The notes under the pieces: model-generated
Seen by the model: only the letters and a program-made list of their open reading frames with translations
The model's database searches: none
Told to the model about the DNA's origin: nothing
Program-made: the position numbers and the translations under genes
NCBI RefSeq assembly: GCF_029278605.1
Contig: NZ_CP119573.1
Span: 2,542,001-2,606,000 of the forward strand
Direction: 5' to 3'
DNA: 64,000 bases
Source: Cupriavidus sp. WKF15
GTDB lineage: Bacteria > Pseudomonadota > Gammaproteobacteria > Burkholderiales > Burkholderiaceae
In this document: positions 24,750 to 33,854 of the stretch, piece by piece
Numbering within the stretch: position 1 is the stretch's first letter
Layout of the letters: the number at the start of each line of letters is the position of its first letter

Positions 24750-26090
24750 TTAATCGCCGCGCCTGGCCGACGCACTCGCAAGGAAAGCAACGTCCGACAC
24801 CGGCATGGACATGGACGCCTCCGCATGGCCCGTGATGAACCGCTTGCGCATCGGTGCCAGCACGAGCTTTGCCGACACGCCCGCTGCGATTGTCACGACG
24901 GCCGCCACCGTGAACACCGCGTCCCAGCCGCCGCGCGCCGACAGGACCGATGCCAGCGGCACCAGCATCGCCGCCGTCCCCTTTGCCGTGTACAACGTGC
25001 CCGCATTCGCCGCCGCGAACTTGCTGCCAAACGTGTCCGCGCACAGCGCCGGGAAGATCGAGAAGATCTCGCCCCAGAACAGGAATGTCAGCGCCGCGAA
25101 GAACATGAACGCATACGGGTCGTGGCCGAACTGCATCAGCCCGAGCAGCGCCAGGCCTTCGCCGATGAAGATCACGAACATCGTGTTCTCGCGACCGAAC
25201 CGGTCGGAGAGGAAGCCGCACAGCGGACGCGTAAAGCCGTTGCACAGGTTGTCGATCGACAGCGTCATCGTCAGCAGCGGCAGCGTCATGCCCAGCATCG
25301 TCACCGGCATCGAGGCGAAGCCGAAGTCCTTCGCGATCGGGCCCAGTTGCGCCGTCGCCATGATGCCGCCCGCGGCCACCGCCACGAAGCTCACATAGAT
25401 CAGCCAGAACACCGGCGTCTTCACCATCTGGCCCGGCGTGAACTCCACCGGGTTCGTCAGCACCGCCTTCGCCGCCACTGCCCCCTTCGGTGCCCGCGGC
25501 TTCACCAGCAGCAGCGCCAGCACGAAGATCGCCACGCCTTGCAGGATCCCGAAGAACAGGAACGCCTTCTCGTAACCTGCGCTGTGGATCATGTTTGCAA
25601 TAGGAATTACCGTCAGCGCCGCGCCCGTGCCAAAGCCCGCTGCCGTCAGGCCCGCTGCCAGGCCGCGCTTGTCCGGGAACCACTTCAGCGCATTGCCCAC
25701 GCACGTGCCGTACACGCCGCCCGCGCCGATGCCCGCGATCACCGCCGCCGCGTACAGCTCCGGCAGTGTCGTCGCATACGCGTTCATCACCCACGCCAGG
25801 CCCGCGCAGATCGCCCCGCCGGCCACCACCGGCCGCGGGCCGAACTTGTCCACCAGCCAGCCTTCCAGCGGCACCAGCCAGGTTTCGGTCACGATGAATA
25901 TGGAAAATGCCACCTGGATCGCGGACGTGCCCCAATGATGCTTGGCGTCCATCGGTGACACAAAGAGAGTCCAGCCATACTGCAGGTTCGCCACCAGGCC
26001 CATGCAAACCACGCCTACGGCCAGTTGGAACCAACGATTCTGCAGGCCACGTCCATTGCCGGACATGGCTCCCGCTTCTTGATGCGCCAT
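24750..26090 (-). CDS. MFS transporter, OxlT family, copy 3, 446 aa
   Basis: Nearly the same protein as copy 2 from residue ~13 (NGRGLQNRWF) to residue ~425, with few differences (for example AALTVIPIANMIHSAG against SAITVIPIANMIQSSG). The ends differ. Motifs DKFGPRPV and DRFGRENTM and 12 helices are intact. The upstream 190 bases are also shared with copy 2, but the divergent LysR gene is missing; instead the end of pntB follows. It is therefore a duplicate that kept its control region and lost linkage to its regulator. Predicted inner-membrane oxalate/formate carrier. Confidence 0.85.
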   Translation of the reverse strand: MAHQEAGAMSGNGRGLQNRWFQLAVGVVCMGLVANLQYGWTLFVSPMDAKHHWGTSAIQVAFSIFIVTETWLVPLEGWLVDKFGPRPVVAGGAICAGLAWVMNAYATTLPELYAAAVIAGIGAGGVYGTCVGNALKWFPDKRGLAAGLTAAGFGTGAALTVIPIANMIHSAGYEKAFLFFGILQGVAIFVLALLLVKPRAPKGAVAAKAVLTNPVEFTPGQMVKTPVFWLIYVSFVAVAAGGIMATAQLGPIAKDFGFASMPVTMLGMTLPLLTMTLSIDNLCNGFTRPLCGFLSDRFGRENTMFVIFIGEGLALLGLMQFGHDPYAFMFFAALTFLFWGEIFSIFPALCADTFGSKFAAANAGTLYTAKGTAAMLVPLASVLSARGGWDAVFTVAAVVTIAAGVSAKLVLAPMRKRFITGHAEASMSMPVSDVAFLASASARRGD

Positions 26091-26159
26091 CTATGTGTCT
26101 CCTAGTGCTTTTTTTGCGTCCTCGACGGGACTGCTTAGGGCTGCTCTATTCGGAACCCT

Positions 26160-26284
26160 TCTTCACAACTAGATCGGCGCCTGACATTGCGGCACGTAAC
26201 TCCGGGATTGATGCTACCCGATGCTTAATTTCGTCAGGCTTAAACTTTTTTATCGTATGTATTCACGATCGTTTATATATTGCG
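26160..26284. promoter_or_regulatory. Second copy of the LysR-type control region
   Basis: It repeats the blocks seen at 16920-17060: ACTAGATCGGCGCCTGACAT, GGGATTGATGCTAC, then TATCGTATGTATTCACGATCG and GTTTATATATTGC. The similarity ends at about 26284, which is where the LysR leader begins in the other copy. It marks the right end of the duplication. Confidence 0.6.
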
Positions 26285-26374
26285 GATTCCGCATCAATTT
26301 CGCGTAGCGCCGCCAGATGACTGCGACTTGATACATAAGGCATCGTCATCAACGGCGGCGCGTAGCAGCGGCAA

Positions 26375-27772
26375 TCAGGCAGGAACCTCCTCGAGTTGGC
26401 GCAGCAGCGCGTCCACGCTGCCCTTGGCATCGCCGAACCACATCCGCGTGTTCTCCTTGTAAAACAAGGGGTTGTCGACGCCTGCATAGCCGGCCGCCAT
26501 GCTGCGCTTGGACACCACCACGGTGCGCGCCTTCCAGACTTCGAGCACCGGCATGCCGGCGATGGGGCTGGCGGGATCCTCGAGTGCCCCCGGGTTAACG
26601 ATATCGTTGGCGCCGACCACCAGGACGACGTCGGCATGCTCGAAGTCGTCGTTGATCTCCTCCATCTCGAGCACGATGTCATACGGCACGCGCGCTTCGG
26701 CCAGCAGCACGTTCATGTGCCCGGGCAAGCGGCCAGCCACCGGATGAATGCCGAAGCGCACATTGACGCCCTGCGCGCGCAGCCGCCGCGCGATCTCGCT
26801 GATGGTGCCCTGCGCCTGCGCCACCGCCATGCCATAGCCGGGAACGATGATGACCTCGTTCGCGTCCTTCAGCAGCGCGCTGACCTCGTCGCTGGAGACC
26901 GGCAGCACTTCGCCCTGCTCCGTTGCCGCGCCCTTGGCCTGAGTCGCGCCGAACCCGCCCAGGATCACCGACAGGAACTTGCGGTTCATGGCCTTGCACA
27001 TGATGTAGCTGAGGATGGCGCCGCTCGACCCCACCAGCGCACCGGTGATGATGAGCAGGTCGTTGCCGAGCATGAAGCCGGTCGCCGCGGCGGCCCAGCC
27101 GGAGTAGCTGTTCAGCATCGACACCACCACCGGCATGTCGGCGCCGCCGATCGCCGCGACCAGGTGCGCGCCCACCAGTAGCGCGATCACCGTCATCACG
27201 CCCAGCGGCACCAGCCCGTCCTGCACTGAAGGTGCGTTCAGGAACTGGTAAGCCAGCACCACGCACACCACCAGCGCCAGCGCATTGAGCACGTGGCGGC
27301 CTGGCAGCAGCGTCGGTTTGCCGCCAAGCGTGCCGCGCAGCTTGAGAAAGGCGATCACCGAGCCCGTGAACGTCACCGCGCCGATCAGGATGCCGAGATA
27401 GGTCTCGACCTCATGGATCGCTTTCTCGGCGCCCGTGAGCGCATGGGCATCGAGGTAGTTGGCGTAGCCCACCAGTACGGCGGCCAGGCCGACGAAGCTG
27501 TGCAGCACCGCGACCAGCTCCGGCATCTGCGTCATCTCGACGCGCCGGGCCAGCACGGCGCCGGCCGCCGCGCCGAGCACCATCGCGCCGATGATGATGG
27601 GCACCCCGTCAGGGCTCCCGGCCAGCACCGTGGTCAGCACCGCGATCGCCATGCCGGCGATGCCCAGCAGGTTGCCGCGCTTCGCCGTGGCCGGATGGCT
27701 CAGCCCGCTCAGGCTGAGGATGAAGAGCGCGCTGGCGCCCAGGTAAGCAATACTGCTGATTCCCGAAGGCAT
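26375..27772 (-). CDS. pntB: Proton-translocating NAD(P) transhydrogenase, beta subunit, 465 aa
   Basis: PntB carries the NADP(H)-binding domain and most of the membrane helices. The N-terminal half is eight or nine hydrophobic segments (from [16 protein letters not shown]). The C-terminal domain III has [15 protein letters not shown] for NADP binding and ends [16 protein letters not shown]. With PntA it uses the proton gradient to make NADPH from NADH. It starts ten bases after pntA, with AGGAGA overlapping the end of that gene. Last gene of the frc2-FAH-pntA-pntB operon. Confidence 0.95.
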   Translation of the reverse strand: MPSGISSIAYLGASALFILSLSGLSHPATAKRGNLLGIAGMAIAVLTTVLAGSPDGVPIIIGAMVLGAAAGAVLARRVEMTQMPELVAVLHSFVGLAAVLVGYANYLDAHALTGAEKAIHEVETYLGILIGAVTFTGSVIAFLKLRGTLGGKPTLLPGRHVLNALALVVCVVLAYQFLNAPSVQDGLVPLGVMTVIALLVGAHLVAAIGGADMPVVVSMLNSYSGWAAAATGFMLGNDLLIITGALVGSSGAILSYIMCKAMNRKFLSVILGGFGATQAKGAATEQGEVLPVSSDEVSALLKDANEVIIVPGYGMAVAQAQGTISEIARRLRAQGVNVRFGIHPVAGRLPGHMNVLLAEARVPYDIVLEMEEINDDFEHADVVLVVGANDIVNPGALEDPASPIAGMPVLEVWKARTVVVSKRSMAAGYAGVDNPLFYKENTRMWFGDAKGSVDALLRQLEEVPA

Positions 27773-27782
27773 ATCTGTCTCC

Positions 27783-29339
27783 TCAGTCGCGCTGGAACAT
27801 CTTCAGCATGCGCTGCGTCACCAGGAAGCCGCCCGCGATGTTGATGGTGGCAATCAGCACCGCCGCGCCGGCGACGATGGCGGTGACGAGCGACGGCTTG
27901 CCGAGCTGCACGAGCGCGCCGACCACGATGATCCCGCTGATCGCGTTGGTCACGCTCATCAGCGGCGTATGCAGTGCGGCGGTCACGTTCCACACGACCT
28001 GGTAGCCGACGAAGATCGCCAGCACGAATACCGTGAAGTGGGCCATGAAGGCTGGTGGTGCCACGGCACCGAGCGCCAGCAACGCCATCACGGCGATGGC
28101 CAGTGCGACCAGCGTCGAGCCCGTGCGGCTGGGCGGCGCGGCGGGTTCCACTTGCGCCGGCGCCCCGGCCGCGGGCGCTGGCGGCGGCAAGGTCTTCAGC
28201 GGCGGCGGCGGCCAGGTGACGTCGCCCTGGTGCAGCACCGTGGCGCCACGGATCATTTCGTCATCCATGTCGACCACGAGCTGGCCGTCCTTGCCGGGCG
28301 TCAGCTCCGTCAGCAGGTGCCGGATATTGGTGGCGTAGAGCTGGCTCGACTGCGCCGCCATGCGGCTGGGCAGGTCGGTGTAGCCAACTACCGTTACCCC
28401 CTGGTGCGTGACCGCTTCACCGGGCACGGTCAGCACGCAGTTGCCGCCCTGCTCCGCGGCCAGATCCACCACCACGCTGCCGGGTCGCATCAGCGCCACC
28501 GTGTCGGCTTCCAGCAGGCGTGGCGCAGGCTTGCCGGGAATCAGCGCGGTGGTGATGATGATGTCCACCTCGCGCGCCTGCTCGGCGAAGAGCTTCATCT
28601 CCGCCTCGATGAACGCCGGGCTCATCTCCTTGGCATAGCCGCCGCTGCCGCTGCCGTCTTCCTCGATTTCGACGGTCAGGAATTCGGCGCCGAGGCTTTC
28701 GATCTGCTGGCGCACCACGGGCCGCGTGTCGAAGGCGCGCACCACAGCGCCCAGGCTGCGCGCCGCGCCGATGGCCGCAAGGCCCGCCACGCCTGCGCCG
28801 ATCACCAGTACGCGCGCGGGCGGGATCTTGCCCGCCGCCGTGATCTGGCCGGCGAATGGGCGGCCGAATGCATGCGCGGCTTCGATCACCGCACGATAGC
28901 CAGCCATATTGGCCATCGAACTGAGCGCATCGAGCTTCTGCGCACGCGAGATGCGCGGCACGCAGTCCATCGCCAGCACCGTGGCGCCGCGCTGCGACAG
29001 CCGCTCCAGCAGCGCCATATGCTGCGCGGGCCAGACGAAGCTGATCAGCGCGGCATGCTTCTTGAGCAGCGCCGCTTCTTCCACGCCCAGGCCCGGATGC
29101 ACTTGCGGCGGGCGCACCTTGATCACCACGTCGACCGACGCCCACAGGCTGGCGGCATCCACGATGGCTGCGCCGGCGGCCCGGTACGCTTCGTCCGAGA
29201 ACGAGGCCTGCTCGCCGGCGCCGGACTCCACCGCCACCTCATAACCGAGCTTGGTCAGTTCCCTGACCGAATCGGGGGTCGCGGCAACGCGCCGCTCCCC
29301 GGGATGGACCTCCCGGGGTACACCAATTGTCATTGGCAT
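27783..29339 (-). CDS. pntA: Proton-translocating NAD(P) transhydrogenase, alpha subunit, 518 aa
   Basis: The single-chain (E. coli type) alpha subunit. Residues ~1-375 are the NAD-binding domain I, an alanine dehydrogenase-like fold ([17 protein letters not shown]; nucleotide loop [20 protein letters not shown]). A proline-rich linker ([14 protein letters not shown]) leads to about four membrane helices in the C-terminal 130 residues. Many alphaproteobacteria and actinobacteria split this protein in two, but it is whole here. The ATG at 29339 has AAGGGAAAG six bases before it; ATG at 29333 is an alternative. It follows the FAH-family gene by 29 bases. Confidence 0.93.
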   Translation of the reverse strand: MPMTIGVPREVHPGERRVAATPDSVRELTKLGYEVAVESGAGEQASFSDEAYRAAGAAIVDAASLWASVDVVIKVRPPQVHPGLGVEEAALLKKHAALISFVWPAQHMALLERLSQRGATVLAMDCVPRISRAQKLDALSSMANMAGYRAVIEAAHAFGRPFAGQITAAGKIPPARVLVIGAGVAGLAAIGAARSLGAVVRAFDTRPVVRQQIESLGAEFLTVEIEEDGSGSGGYAKEMSPAFIEAEMKLFAEQAREVDIIITTALIPGKPAPRLLEADTVALMRPGSVVVDLAAEQGGNCVLTVPGEAVTHQGVTVVGYTDLPSRMAAQSSQLYATNIRHLLTELTPGKDGQLVVDMDDEMIRGATVLHQGDVTWPPPPLKTLPPPAPAAGAPAQVEPAAPPSRTGSTLVALAIAVMALLALGAVAPPAFMAHFTVFVLAIFVGYQVVWNVTAALHTPLMSVTNAISGIIVVGALVQLGKPSLVTAIVAGAAVLIATINIAGGFLVTQRMLKMFQRD

Positions 29340-29368
29340 GGCTTTCCCTTTGATTGTTGGGCGGATCT

Positions 29369-30151
29369 TTACCCGCGCACGTGGTTCACCAGCGAGCCGA
29401 TGCCTTCGATGCTCACCTCCACCACCGCGCCATCCTTCATCGAGCCCACGCCCAGCGAAGTGCCGACGGCGATCACATCGCCCGGCATCAGCGTCAGGTC
29501 CTGCGAGATGCGGCTGACCTGTTCTTCGGGCGTGAAGATCATGTCCGAGAGCGGGTAGTTCTGCCGCTCCACGCCGTCGAGCCGCGTCTTCACGCTGGCT
29601 GCGCGCCAGTTGAAGCCGGGGACGATGGCCGGGCCCACGCAGCCGAAAGTGTCGAAGCCCTTCGCGCGAGTCCACTGCGGGAAATTGGGGTCGGCGGCGA
29701 TCAGCTCGGCGGCGGTCACGTCATTGACGACGGTGTAGCCGAAGATGTGCGACGCCGCTTCGGCCACCGACACATTGCGCGCCTTCTTGCCGATCACGAT
29801 GCCAAGCTCGCCCTCGTAGACGATCTTGCCGTCATAGCTGCGCGGCCGCTCCACGGCATCGCCGGGGCCCGCCAGCGAAGTGGCCGGCTTGATCAGGAAC
29901 AGCGGGTGGGTCGGCACGGGCTTTTCCAGCTTGCGCGCCAGCGCGTGGAAGTTGTTCCACAGCGCCACGACCTTGCCAGGCTCGCACGGGGCAAGCAGGT
30001 GCAGTTCGTCCAGCTTGTAAGCGGCGCCAGTGGGTCGAGGGTCGACATAGCCGGGGCCATCGTATTCAATGACGCGGTCGCTACCGTCGCCTTCGGTGCG
30101 GCCATGACCGATACTGCCGTCGGCACGGCGAAAACGAATCCAGGATTGCAC
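29369..30151 (-). CDS. Fumarylacetoacetate hydrolase (FAH) family protein, 260 aa
   Basis: The C-terminal FAH fold is complete: [13 protein letters not shown] with metal-binding acidic residues, [23 protein letters not shown] and [14 protein letters not shown]. Family members hydrolyse or decarboxylate 2-oxo acids such as fumarylpyruvate, oxaloacetate and 2-hydroxyhepta-dienedioate. In this operon a C2-C4 oxoacid is a reasonable guess, but the substrate is not predictable. The start is set at a GTG (VQSWIRF) because GGAGGA lies nine bases upstream of it, inside the longer frame that begins at 30175. It sits between frc2 and pntA. Confidence 0.88.
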   Translation of the reverse strand: MQSWIRFRRADGSIGHGRTEGDGSDRVIEYDGPGYVDPRPTGAAYKLDELHLLAPCEPGKVVALWNNFHALARKLEKPVPTHPLFLIKPATSLAGPGDAVERPRSYDGKIVYEGELGIVIGKKARNVSVAEAASHIFGYTVVNDVTAAELIAADPNFPQWTRAKGFDTFGCVGPAIVPGFNWRAASVKTRLDGVERQNYPLSDMIFTPEEQVSRISQDLTLMPGDVIAVGTSLGVGSMKDGAVVEVSIEGIGSLVNHVRG

Positions 30152-30227
30152 AGCAAATACTCCTCCGGCGGGCACGCGCCAGGCGCGCCCGCTCAGTGTG
30201 AGAGACAGAGGGAGGGGCTGCCGGCGC

Positions 30228-31460
30228 TCAGACGGCGCCGGCCAGCTTCATCGCAGCAATCTGCGCCGGCGTGCGGCCCAGCCACTCCAGGATTTCCTCG
30301 GTGTGCTCGCCCAGCAGCGGGGCGCGCTCCACCTTCACCGGCGAATCGGACAGCGCGATCGGCGAACCCAGCTGCACGTACTTGCCGCGCGTCGGGTGGT
30401 CCAGCTCCACGAGGTAGCCGCGCTCGTACATCGACTTGTCCTCGATCAGGTCCTTCATCGACAGGATCGGACCGCACGGCACATCGACTTCGTTGAGCGC
30501 GTTCATCACCTCGAACTTGGTGCGACCCATAGTCCATTGCTCGATGATGCCGAAGCATTGCGCCAGCTTCTTCAGGCGCACCTCGGGCGTGGCGAACTCC
30601 GGATCGGTGATCAGGTCCTCGCGGCCGCACAGGCGCATCAGCGGCTCCCAGCCCTGCGGCTGGATGATGACGTAGACGTAGTCGTTGGGGCCGCCGGGCG
30701 AGCAGCGCAGCGCGGCACCCGGCTGGCCGCCGCCCGATGCATTGCCCGCGCGCGGCACGTGGTCGTCGAACTGCTCGTTGGGGTACTCGCGCAGCGGGCC
30801 GGCATCGAGCCGCTGCTGGTCGCGCAGCTTCACGCGGCACAGGTTCAGCACGGCGTCCTGCATGGCGACTTCGACGCGCTGGCCGCGCCCCGAATGCTCG
30901 CGCTGCAGCAGCGCGGCCAGGATGCCGACCACGCAGTGCACGCCGGTGCCCGAGTCGCCGATCTGCGCGCCGGTCACGGTCGGTACGCCAGCGGCATCGC
31001 CGGTGGTGGAGGCGGAGCCGCCCATGCACTGGGCCACGTTTTCATACGCCTTGCAGTCCTGGTACGGACCCGGGCCGAAGCCCTTGATCGACGCATAGAT
31101 CAGGCGCGGGTTCAGGTCCTGCAGGCGGTCCCAGTCGAAGCCCGCACGCGCGAGCACGCCAGGGCCGAAGTTCTCGATCAGCACGTCGCTGCGCTGGACC
31201 AGGTCTTCGAGCAGCGCCTTGCCTTCGGGCGTCTTCATGTTCAGCGTCAGGCTGCGCTTGTTGCTGTTGAGCATGGTGAAGTACAGGCTGTCGGCGTTGG
31301 GCACGTCGCGCAGCTGGCTGCGGGTGATGTCACCGCGCCCCGGCATTTCCACCTTGATCACGTCGGCGCCCATCCATGCCATCAGCTGCGTGGCGGAAGG
31401 GCCTGCCTGAACGTGCGTCATGTCCAGGACACGGATGCCATCCAGCGCTTTTCTTTCCAT
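30228..31460 (-). CDS. CaiB/BaiF CoA-transferase, second formyl-CoA transferase-like protein, 410 aa
   Basis: A class III CoA-transferase closely related to the frc product at 21176. The catalytic residue is again D169 (AQIGDSGTG), the N-terminal half aligns nearly throughout ([24 protein letters not shown]), and the loop is GGGQPG. The middle differs from Frc: [17 protein letters not shown]. It may be a second oxalate transferase, use succinyl-CoA or another donor, or act on a related acid such as formate or glyoxylate. AGGAGA sits seven bases before the ATG at 31460. First gene of the operon with FAH, pntA and pntB, under an operator-bearing promoter. Confidence 0.88.
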   Translation of the reverse strand: MERKALDGIRVLDMTHVQAGPSATQLMAWMGADVIKVEMPGRGDITRSQLRDVPNADSLYFTMLNSNKRSLTLNMKTPEGKALLEDLVQRSDVLIENFGPGVLARAGFDWDRLQDLNPRLIYASIKGFGPGPYQDCKAYENVAQCMGGSASTTGDAAGVPTVTGAQIGDSGTGVHCVVGILAALLQREHSGRGQRVEVAMQDAVLNLCRVKLRDQQRLDAGPLREYPNEQFDDHVPRAGNASGGGQPGAALRCSPGGPNDYVYVIIQPQGWEPLMRLCGREDLITDPEFATPEVRLKKLAQCFGIIEQWTMGRTKFEVMNALNEVDVPCGPILSMKDLIEDKSMYERGYLVELDHPTRGKYVQLGSPIALSDSPVKVERAPLLGEHTEEILEWLGRTPAQIAAMKLAGAV

Positions 31461-31521
31461 CGCAATGTCTCCTCTGCTTTTGTTTAACCTGTGCGGGTCA
31501 TCTCGACCGCTCTGATGACAT

Positions 31522-31550
31522 ACGGTATGTGATATATCAGAAGACGGCAA
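31522..31550 (-). promoter_or_regulatory. Promoter with embedded operator, frc2-FAH-pntAB operon
   Basis: Minus strand: -35 TTGCCG (31550-31545), 17-base spacer, -10 TACCGT (31527-31522). The palindrome TGATATATCA occupies 31530-31539 within the spacer and is followed by CATACC. Layout is identical to the oxc promoter. The leader before the ATG would be about 55 bases. Confidence 0.7.
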
Positions 31551-31723
31551 GCTATTTTCCTGCTCGGCTGCGAACTTTCGTCGTTGCAATGCAGCAAAGC
31601 CGACGTCGGCAGTGATGACGTCGTCCCAGCGCTAAGCCTTGTCTGGCTTAAGCCAACGGGGAGCAAGGCGGTAGCAAAGTGGCGAAAGAGCAAATCATGT
31701 GGATGATTTTGCACTCCCCTCGC

Positions 31724-31740
31724 TGATATATCACATACCA
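31724..31740. promoter_or_regulatory. Distal operator, inverted, upstream of frc2
   Basis: TGATATATCACATACCA is a perfect copy in the opposite orientation to the proximal site, 194 bases from it. It lies between the frc2 promoter and the terminator of the GntR gene. The pairing repeats the arrangement upstream of oxc. The rest of 31461-31829 shows no gene. Confidence 0.65.
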
Positions 31741-31765
31741 AAATGCGAGACGCTCGAGCGGAGCC

Positions 31766-31799
31766 CAAAACAAGAACGGCGGACAAGGTCCGCCGTTCT
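31766..31799 (-). terminator. Strong hairpin terminator of the GntR gene
   Basis: AGAACGGCGGAC (31773-31784) pairs perfectly with GTCCGCCGTTCT (31788-31799) around a 3-base loop. On the minus strand the stem is followed by TTGTTTTG. It lies 30 bases past the stop of the GntR gene and separates it from the frc2 operon. Confidence 0.85.
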
Positions 31800-31829
31800 C
31801 ACTGGTAGCTACTGCCCTCTTGCGGCAGT

Positions 31830-32549
31830 TCAGTCGAGGAAATCGCAGTGCTTCTCGACGTAGTCGGCCAGGTCCAGCGAGTGCTGCCGCACCAGCCGCT
31901 CGGCCAACTCGGTGTCGCGCTTTTCCAACGCCTCGATGATGCGCAGGTGGTCGACGATCGAGCGCGCCGCCCGGTCGCTCTGGGAGATGGTCATCTTCCG
32001 GATCGCCCGCACGTGGATAAAGATATTGCGGATCGTGTCCATGATGATCTGCGACTTCGACAGCTGCACGATCGCCTGGTGGAACACGATATTGGCGTCC
32101 GAGTATTCCTCGATGTGCTCGGCCGGTGTCGAATCGCGGAAGCTGTCGAACATGCGCCGCAACTGGGCGATCTCGGCATCGGTGGCATGCAGCGTGGCGA
32201 GGCGCGCCGCCATGCTTTCCAGTGCCGCCCACATCTGGATCATCTCCACGATCTCGCGCTTGGTCTTGCGCATGATGTAGATGCCGCGCCGCGGCACGGT
32301 ACGCAGGAAGCCCTCCTGCTCCAGCAGCGTCATGGCTTCTCGGATCGGCGTGCGGCTCACGCCCATGGCTTCGCTCAGCACGCGCTCATCGAGCCGGATC
32401 TCGTCGCGCGACTGGTAGATATCCGCGTCGGCAATGGCCTGGCGCAGCATGGCGTAGGCCTGGTCGCGCAGGCTCGCACCGGCGTTGATCGGTTGCACGG
32501 ACAGGGTCAGTCCAGGAGACTGGACGATAGGTTGGCTTTGCGCAGACAT
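31830..32549 (-). CDS. GntR-family regulator with FCD domain, likely oxalate-locus regulator, 239 aa
   Basis: The N-terminal winged helix is typical of the FadR branch: LDERVLSEAMGVSRTPIREAMTLLEQEGF, then RRGIYIM. The C-terminal FCD domain is helical, with the His and Asp residues that usually bind metal and a carboxylate ligand (NIVFHQAIV, RQHSLDLADYV). Such proteins are mostly repressors that release DNA on binding an organic acid or acyl-CoA. Its own upstream region has a variant operator, and perfect copies flank the adjacent operons, so it is the best candidate for binding TGATATATCA. The ATG at 32549 has only a weak ribosome-binding site; a longer frame reaches 32612. Confidence 0.9.
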   Translation of the reverse strand: MSAQSQPIVQSPGLTLSVQPINAGASLRDQAYAMLRQAIADADIYQSRDEIRLDERVLSEAMGVSRTPIREAMTLLEQEGFLRTVPRRGIYIMRKTKREIVEMIQMWAALESMAARLATLHATDAEIAQLRRMFDSFRDSTPAEHIEEYSDANIVFHQAIVQLSKSQIIMDTIRNIFIHVRAIRKMTISQSDRAARSIVDHLRIIEALEKRDTELAERLVRQHSLDLADYVEKHCDFLD

Positions 32550-32703
32550 GAATAAGCTCGTGTGAGACCGGTGGCGCAGCGGCCACGATGGCTGCCCGCC
32601 GCATTCCTGCACAGCTTAGCAAAATCGCCTGGAGTCATTCCCGAATCGCATCAAACCCCGATGGGAGCGTGATGGCGGCGTCCGCCCGGTGCCCGGTCTG
32701 TCG

Positions 32704-32718
32704 TATATGGTATATCAC
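32704..32718. promoter_or_regulatory. Variant operator upstream of the GntR gene
   Basis: TATATGGTATATCAC contains TGGTATATCA (32708-32717), one base off the palindrome found elsewhere. It lies about 160 bases upstream of the GntR start and suggests autoregulation. No gene is seen in the rest of 32550-32843. Confidence 0.55.
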
Positions 32719-32843
32719 AATGGCTATCCATTCCGGATGGCGAAGCCACGAAAACGCGACTTTCCCCGCCAGCTTTGCAGCGGAAAGCGCCGGCCGCTCC
32801 CATGCGGGGCCAGGGACCGGGCGGCTGGTAAAGGCCTTCCGGA

Positions 32844-33821
32844 TCAGGCTGCCAGGCGGGCCATTTCGTCGCGCTGCTTGATCAGGCCCAGCACCGCGTC
32901 GCACATTGGCGTGGGTTGGCCGACAAGCCGGCCCATTTCCTGCACCACGGTGAGCAGCGGGTCGATTTCCATCGCGCGGCCCGCTTCCAGGTCCTGCAGC
33001 ATCGATGTCTTGTGGGCCCCCACCGCGCCCGCGCCATTGATGCGCCGTTCGACGTCGACGCGGAACTTCACGCCGAAGGACTCGGCGATGCTCTGGGCCT
33101 CCAGCATCATCTGGCGCGACAGCGCACGCGTGGCCGGGTTGGCGGTGATCACGTCCAGCGTCGCATGCGTCAGCGCGCTGATCGGGTTGAAGCACAGGTT
33201 GCCCCACAGCTTGAGCCAGATCTCGTCGCGGATGTTGTCGCGCACCGGCGCATCGAGGTCGGCGGCCATCATCATCTCGCTGAGCCGCGTCACGCGCTCG
33301 GAATGGCTGCCGTCAGGTTCGCCCAGCGGAAACTTCTTGCCGTACACGTGCTTGATCACGCCGGGCTCGATGATTTCTGCAGCGGGATAGACCACGCAGC
33401 CGATCGCGCGCTCCGGCCCGAAACCGCGCCATTGCCGGCCGCCCGGGTCCACGCTTTCCAGCGTCGAGCCAGCCAGCTTGCCGCCATGCTTATAGAAGTA
33501 CCAGTACGGTATGCCGTTGACGCCCGTGACCACCGCAGTCTGCGGACCCAGCAGCGGCTGCATCAGGTCCACCACGCCGGGCACCGAATGCGCCTTGAGG
33601 GTGACAAACACATAGTCCTGCGGCCCGAGTTCACGCGGGTCGCTGGTGCAATTGACCTTGGCGACGCGCTCCTCGCCGTCGATCAGCAGCCGGACGCCGT
33701 TGGCCTGCATGGCGGCCAGGTGCGGGCCGCGCGCCACGAAGCTGACCTCTGCTCCCGCTCGCGCCAGTTGGGCACCGACATAGCCGCCGATGGCGCCTGC
33801 CCCATAGATGCACACTTTCAT
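32844..33821 (-). CDS. Ketopantoate-reductase-family protein, candidate oxalyl-CoA reductase (PanE2-like), 325 aa
   Basis: A PanE/ApbA-fold dehydrogenase. The N-terminal Rossmann motif is YGAGAIGGYVGAQLARAGAEV, preferring NADP(H) in this family, and TLKAHS and NGIPYWYFYKHGG follow. The C-terminal helical domain has LWLKLWGNLCFNPISALTHAT-type sequence (residues about 206-226). True PanE makes pantoate for CoA synthesis. Here the gene lies at the oxalate locus with an operator 34 bases before its ATG. A PanE-like protein (PanE2) is known in Methylobacterium extorquens as oxalyl-CoA reductase, which makes glyoxylate, so I infer that role. AAGGAGA precedes the ATG. It is a single gene unit, upstream of GntR on the same strand. 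Confidence 0.75.
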   Translation of the reverse strand: MKVCIYGAGAIGGYVGAQLARAGAEVSFVARGPHLAAMQANGVRLLIDGEERVAKVNCTSDPRELGPQDYVFVTLKAHSVPGVVDLMQPLLGPQTAVVTGVNGIPYWYFYKHGGKLAGSTLESVDPGGRQWRGFGPERAIGCVVYPAAEIIEPGVIKHVYGKKFPLGEPDGSHSERVTRLSEMMMAADLDAPVRDNIRDEIWLKLWGNLCFNPISALTHATLDVITANPATRALSRQMMLEAQSIAESFGVKFRVDVERRINGAGAVGAHKTSMLQDLEAGRAMEIDPLLTVVQEMGRLVGQPTPMCDAVLGLIKQRDEMARLAA

Positions 33822-33854
33822 TGCCTGTCTCCTTGATGGCTCGATAGCATTTTC

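Noticed and set aside
24718..26034. 438-codon minus-strand frame offset from OxlT copy 3
   Set aside because: It repeats the composition of the shadow frame in copy 2 and has no membrane segments; the correct frame is 24750-26090.
32844..33821. Plain assignment as panE for pantothenate synthesis
   Set aside because: The context and operator point to the oxalate pathway, though the biosynthetic role is not excluded.
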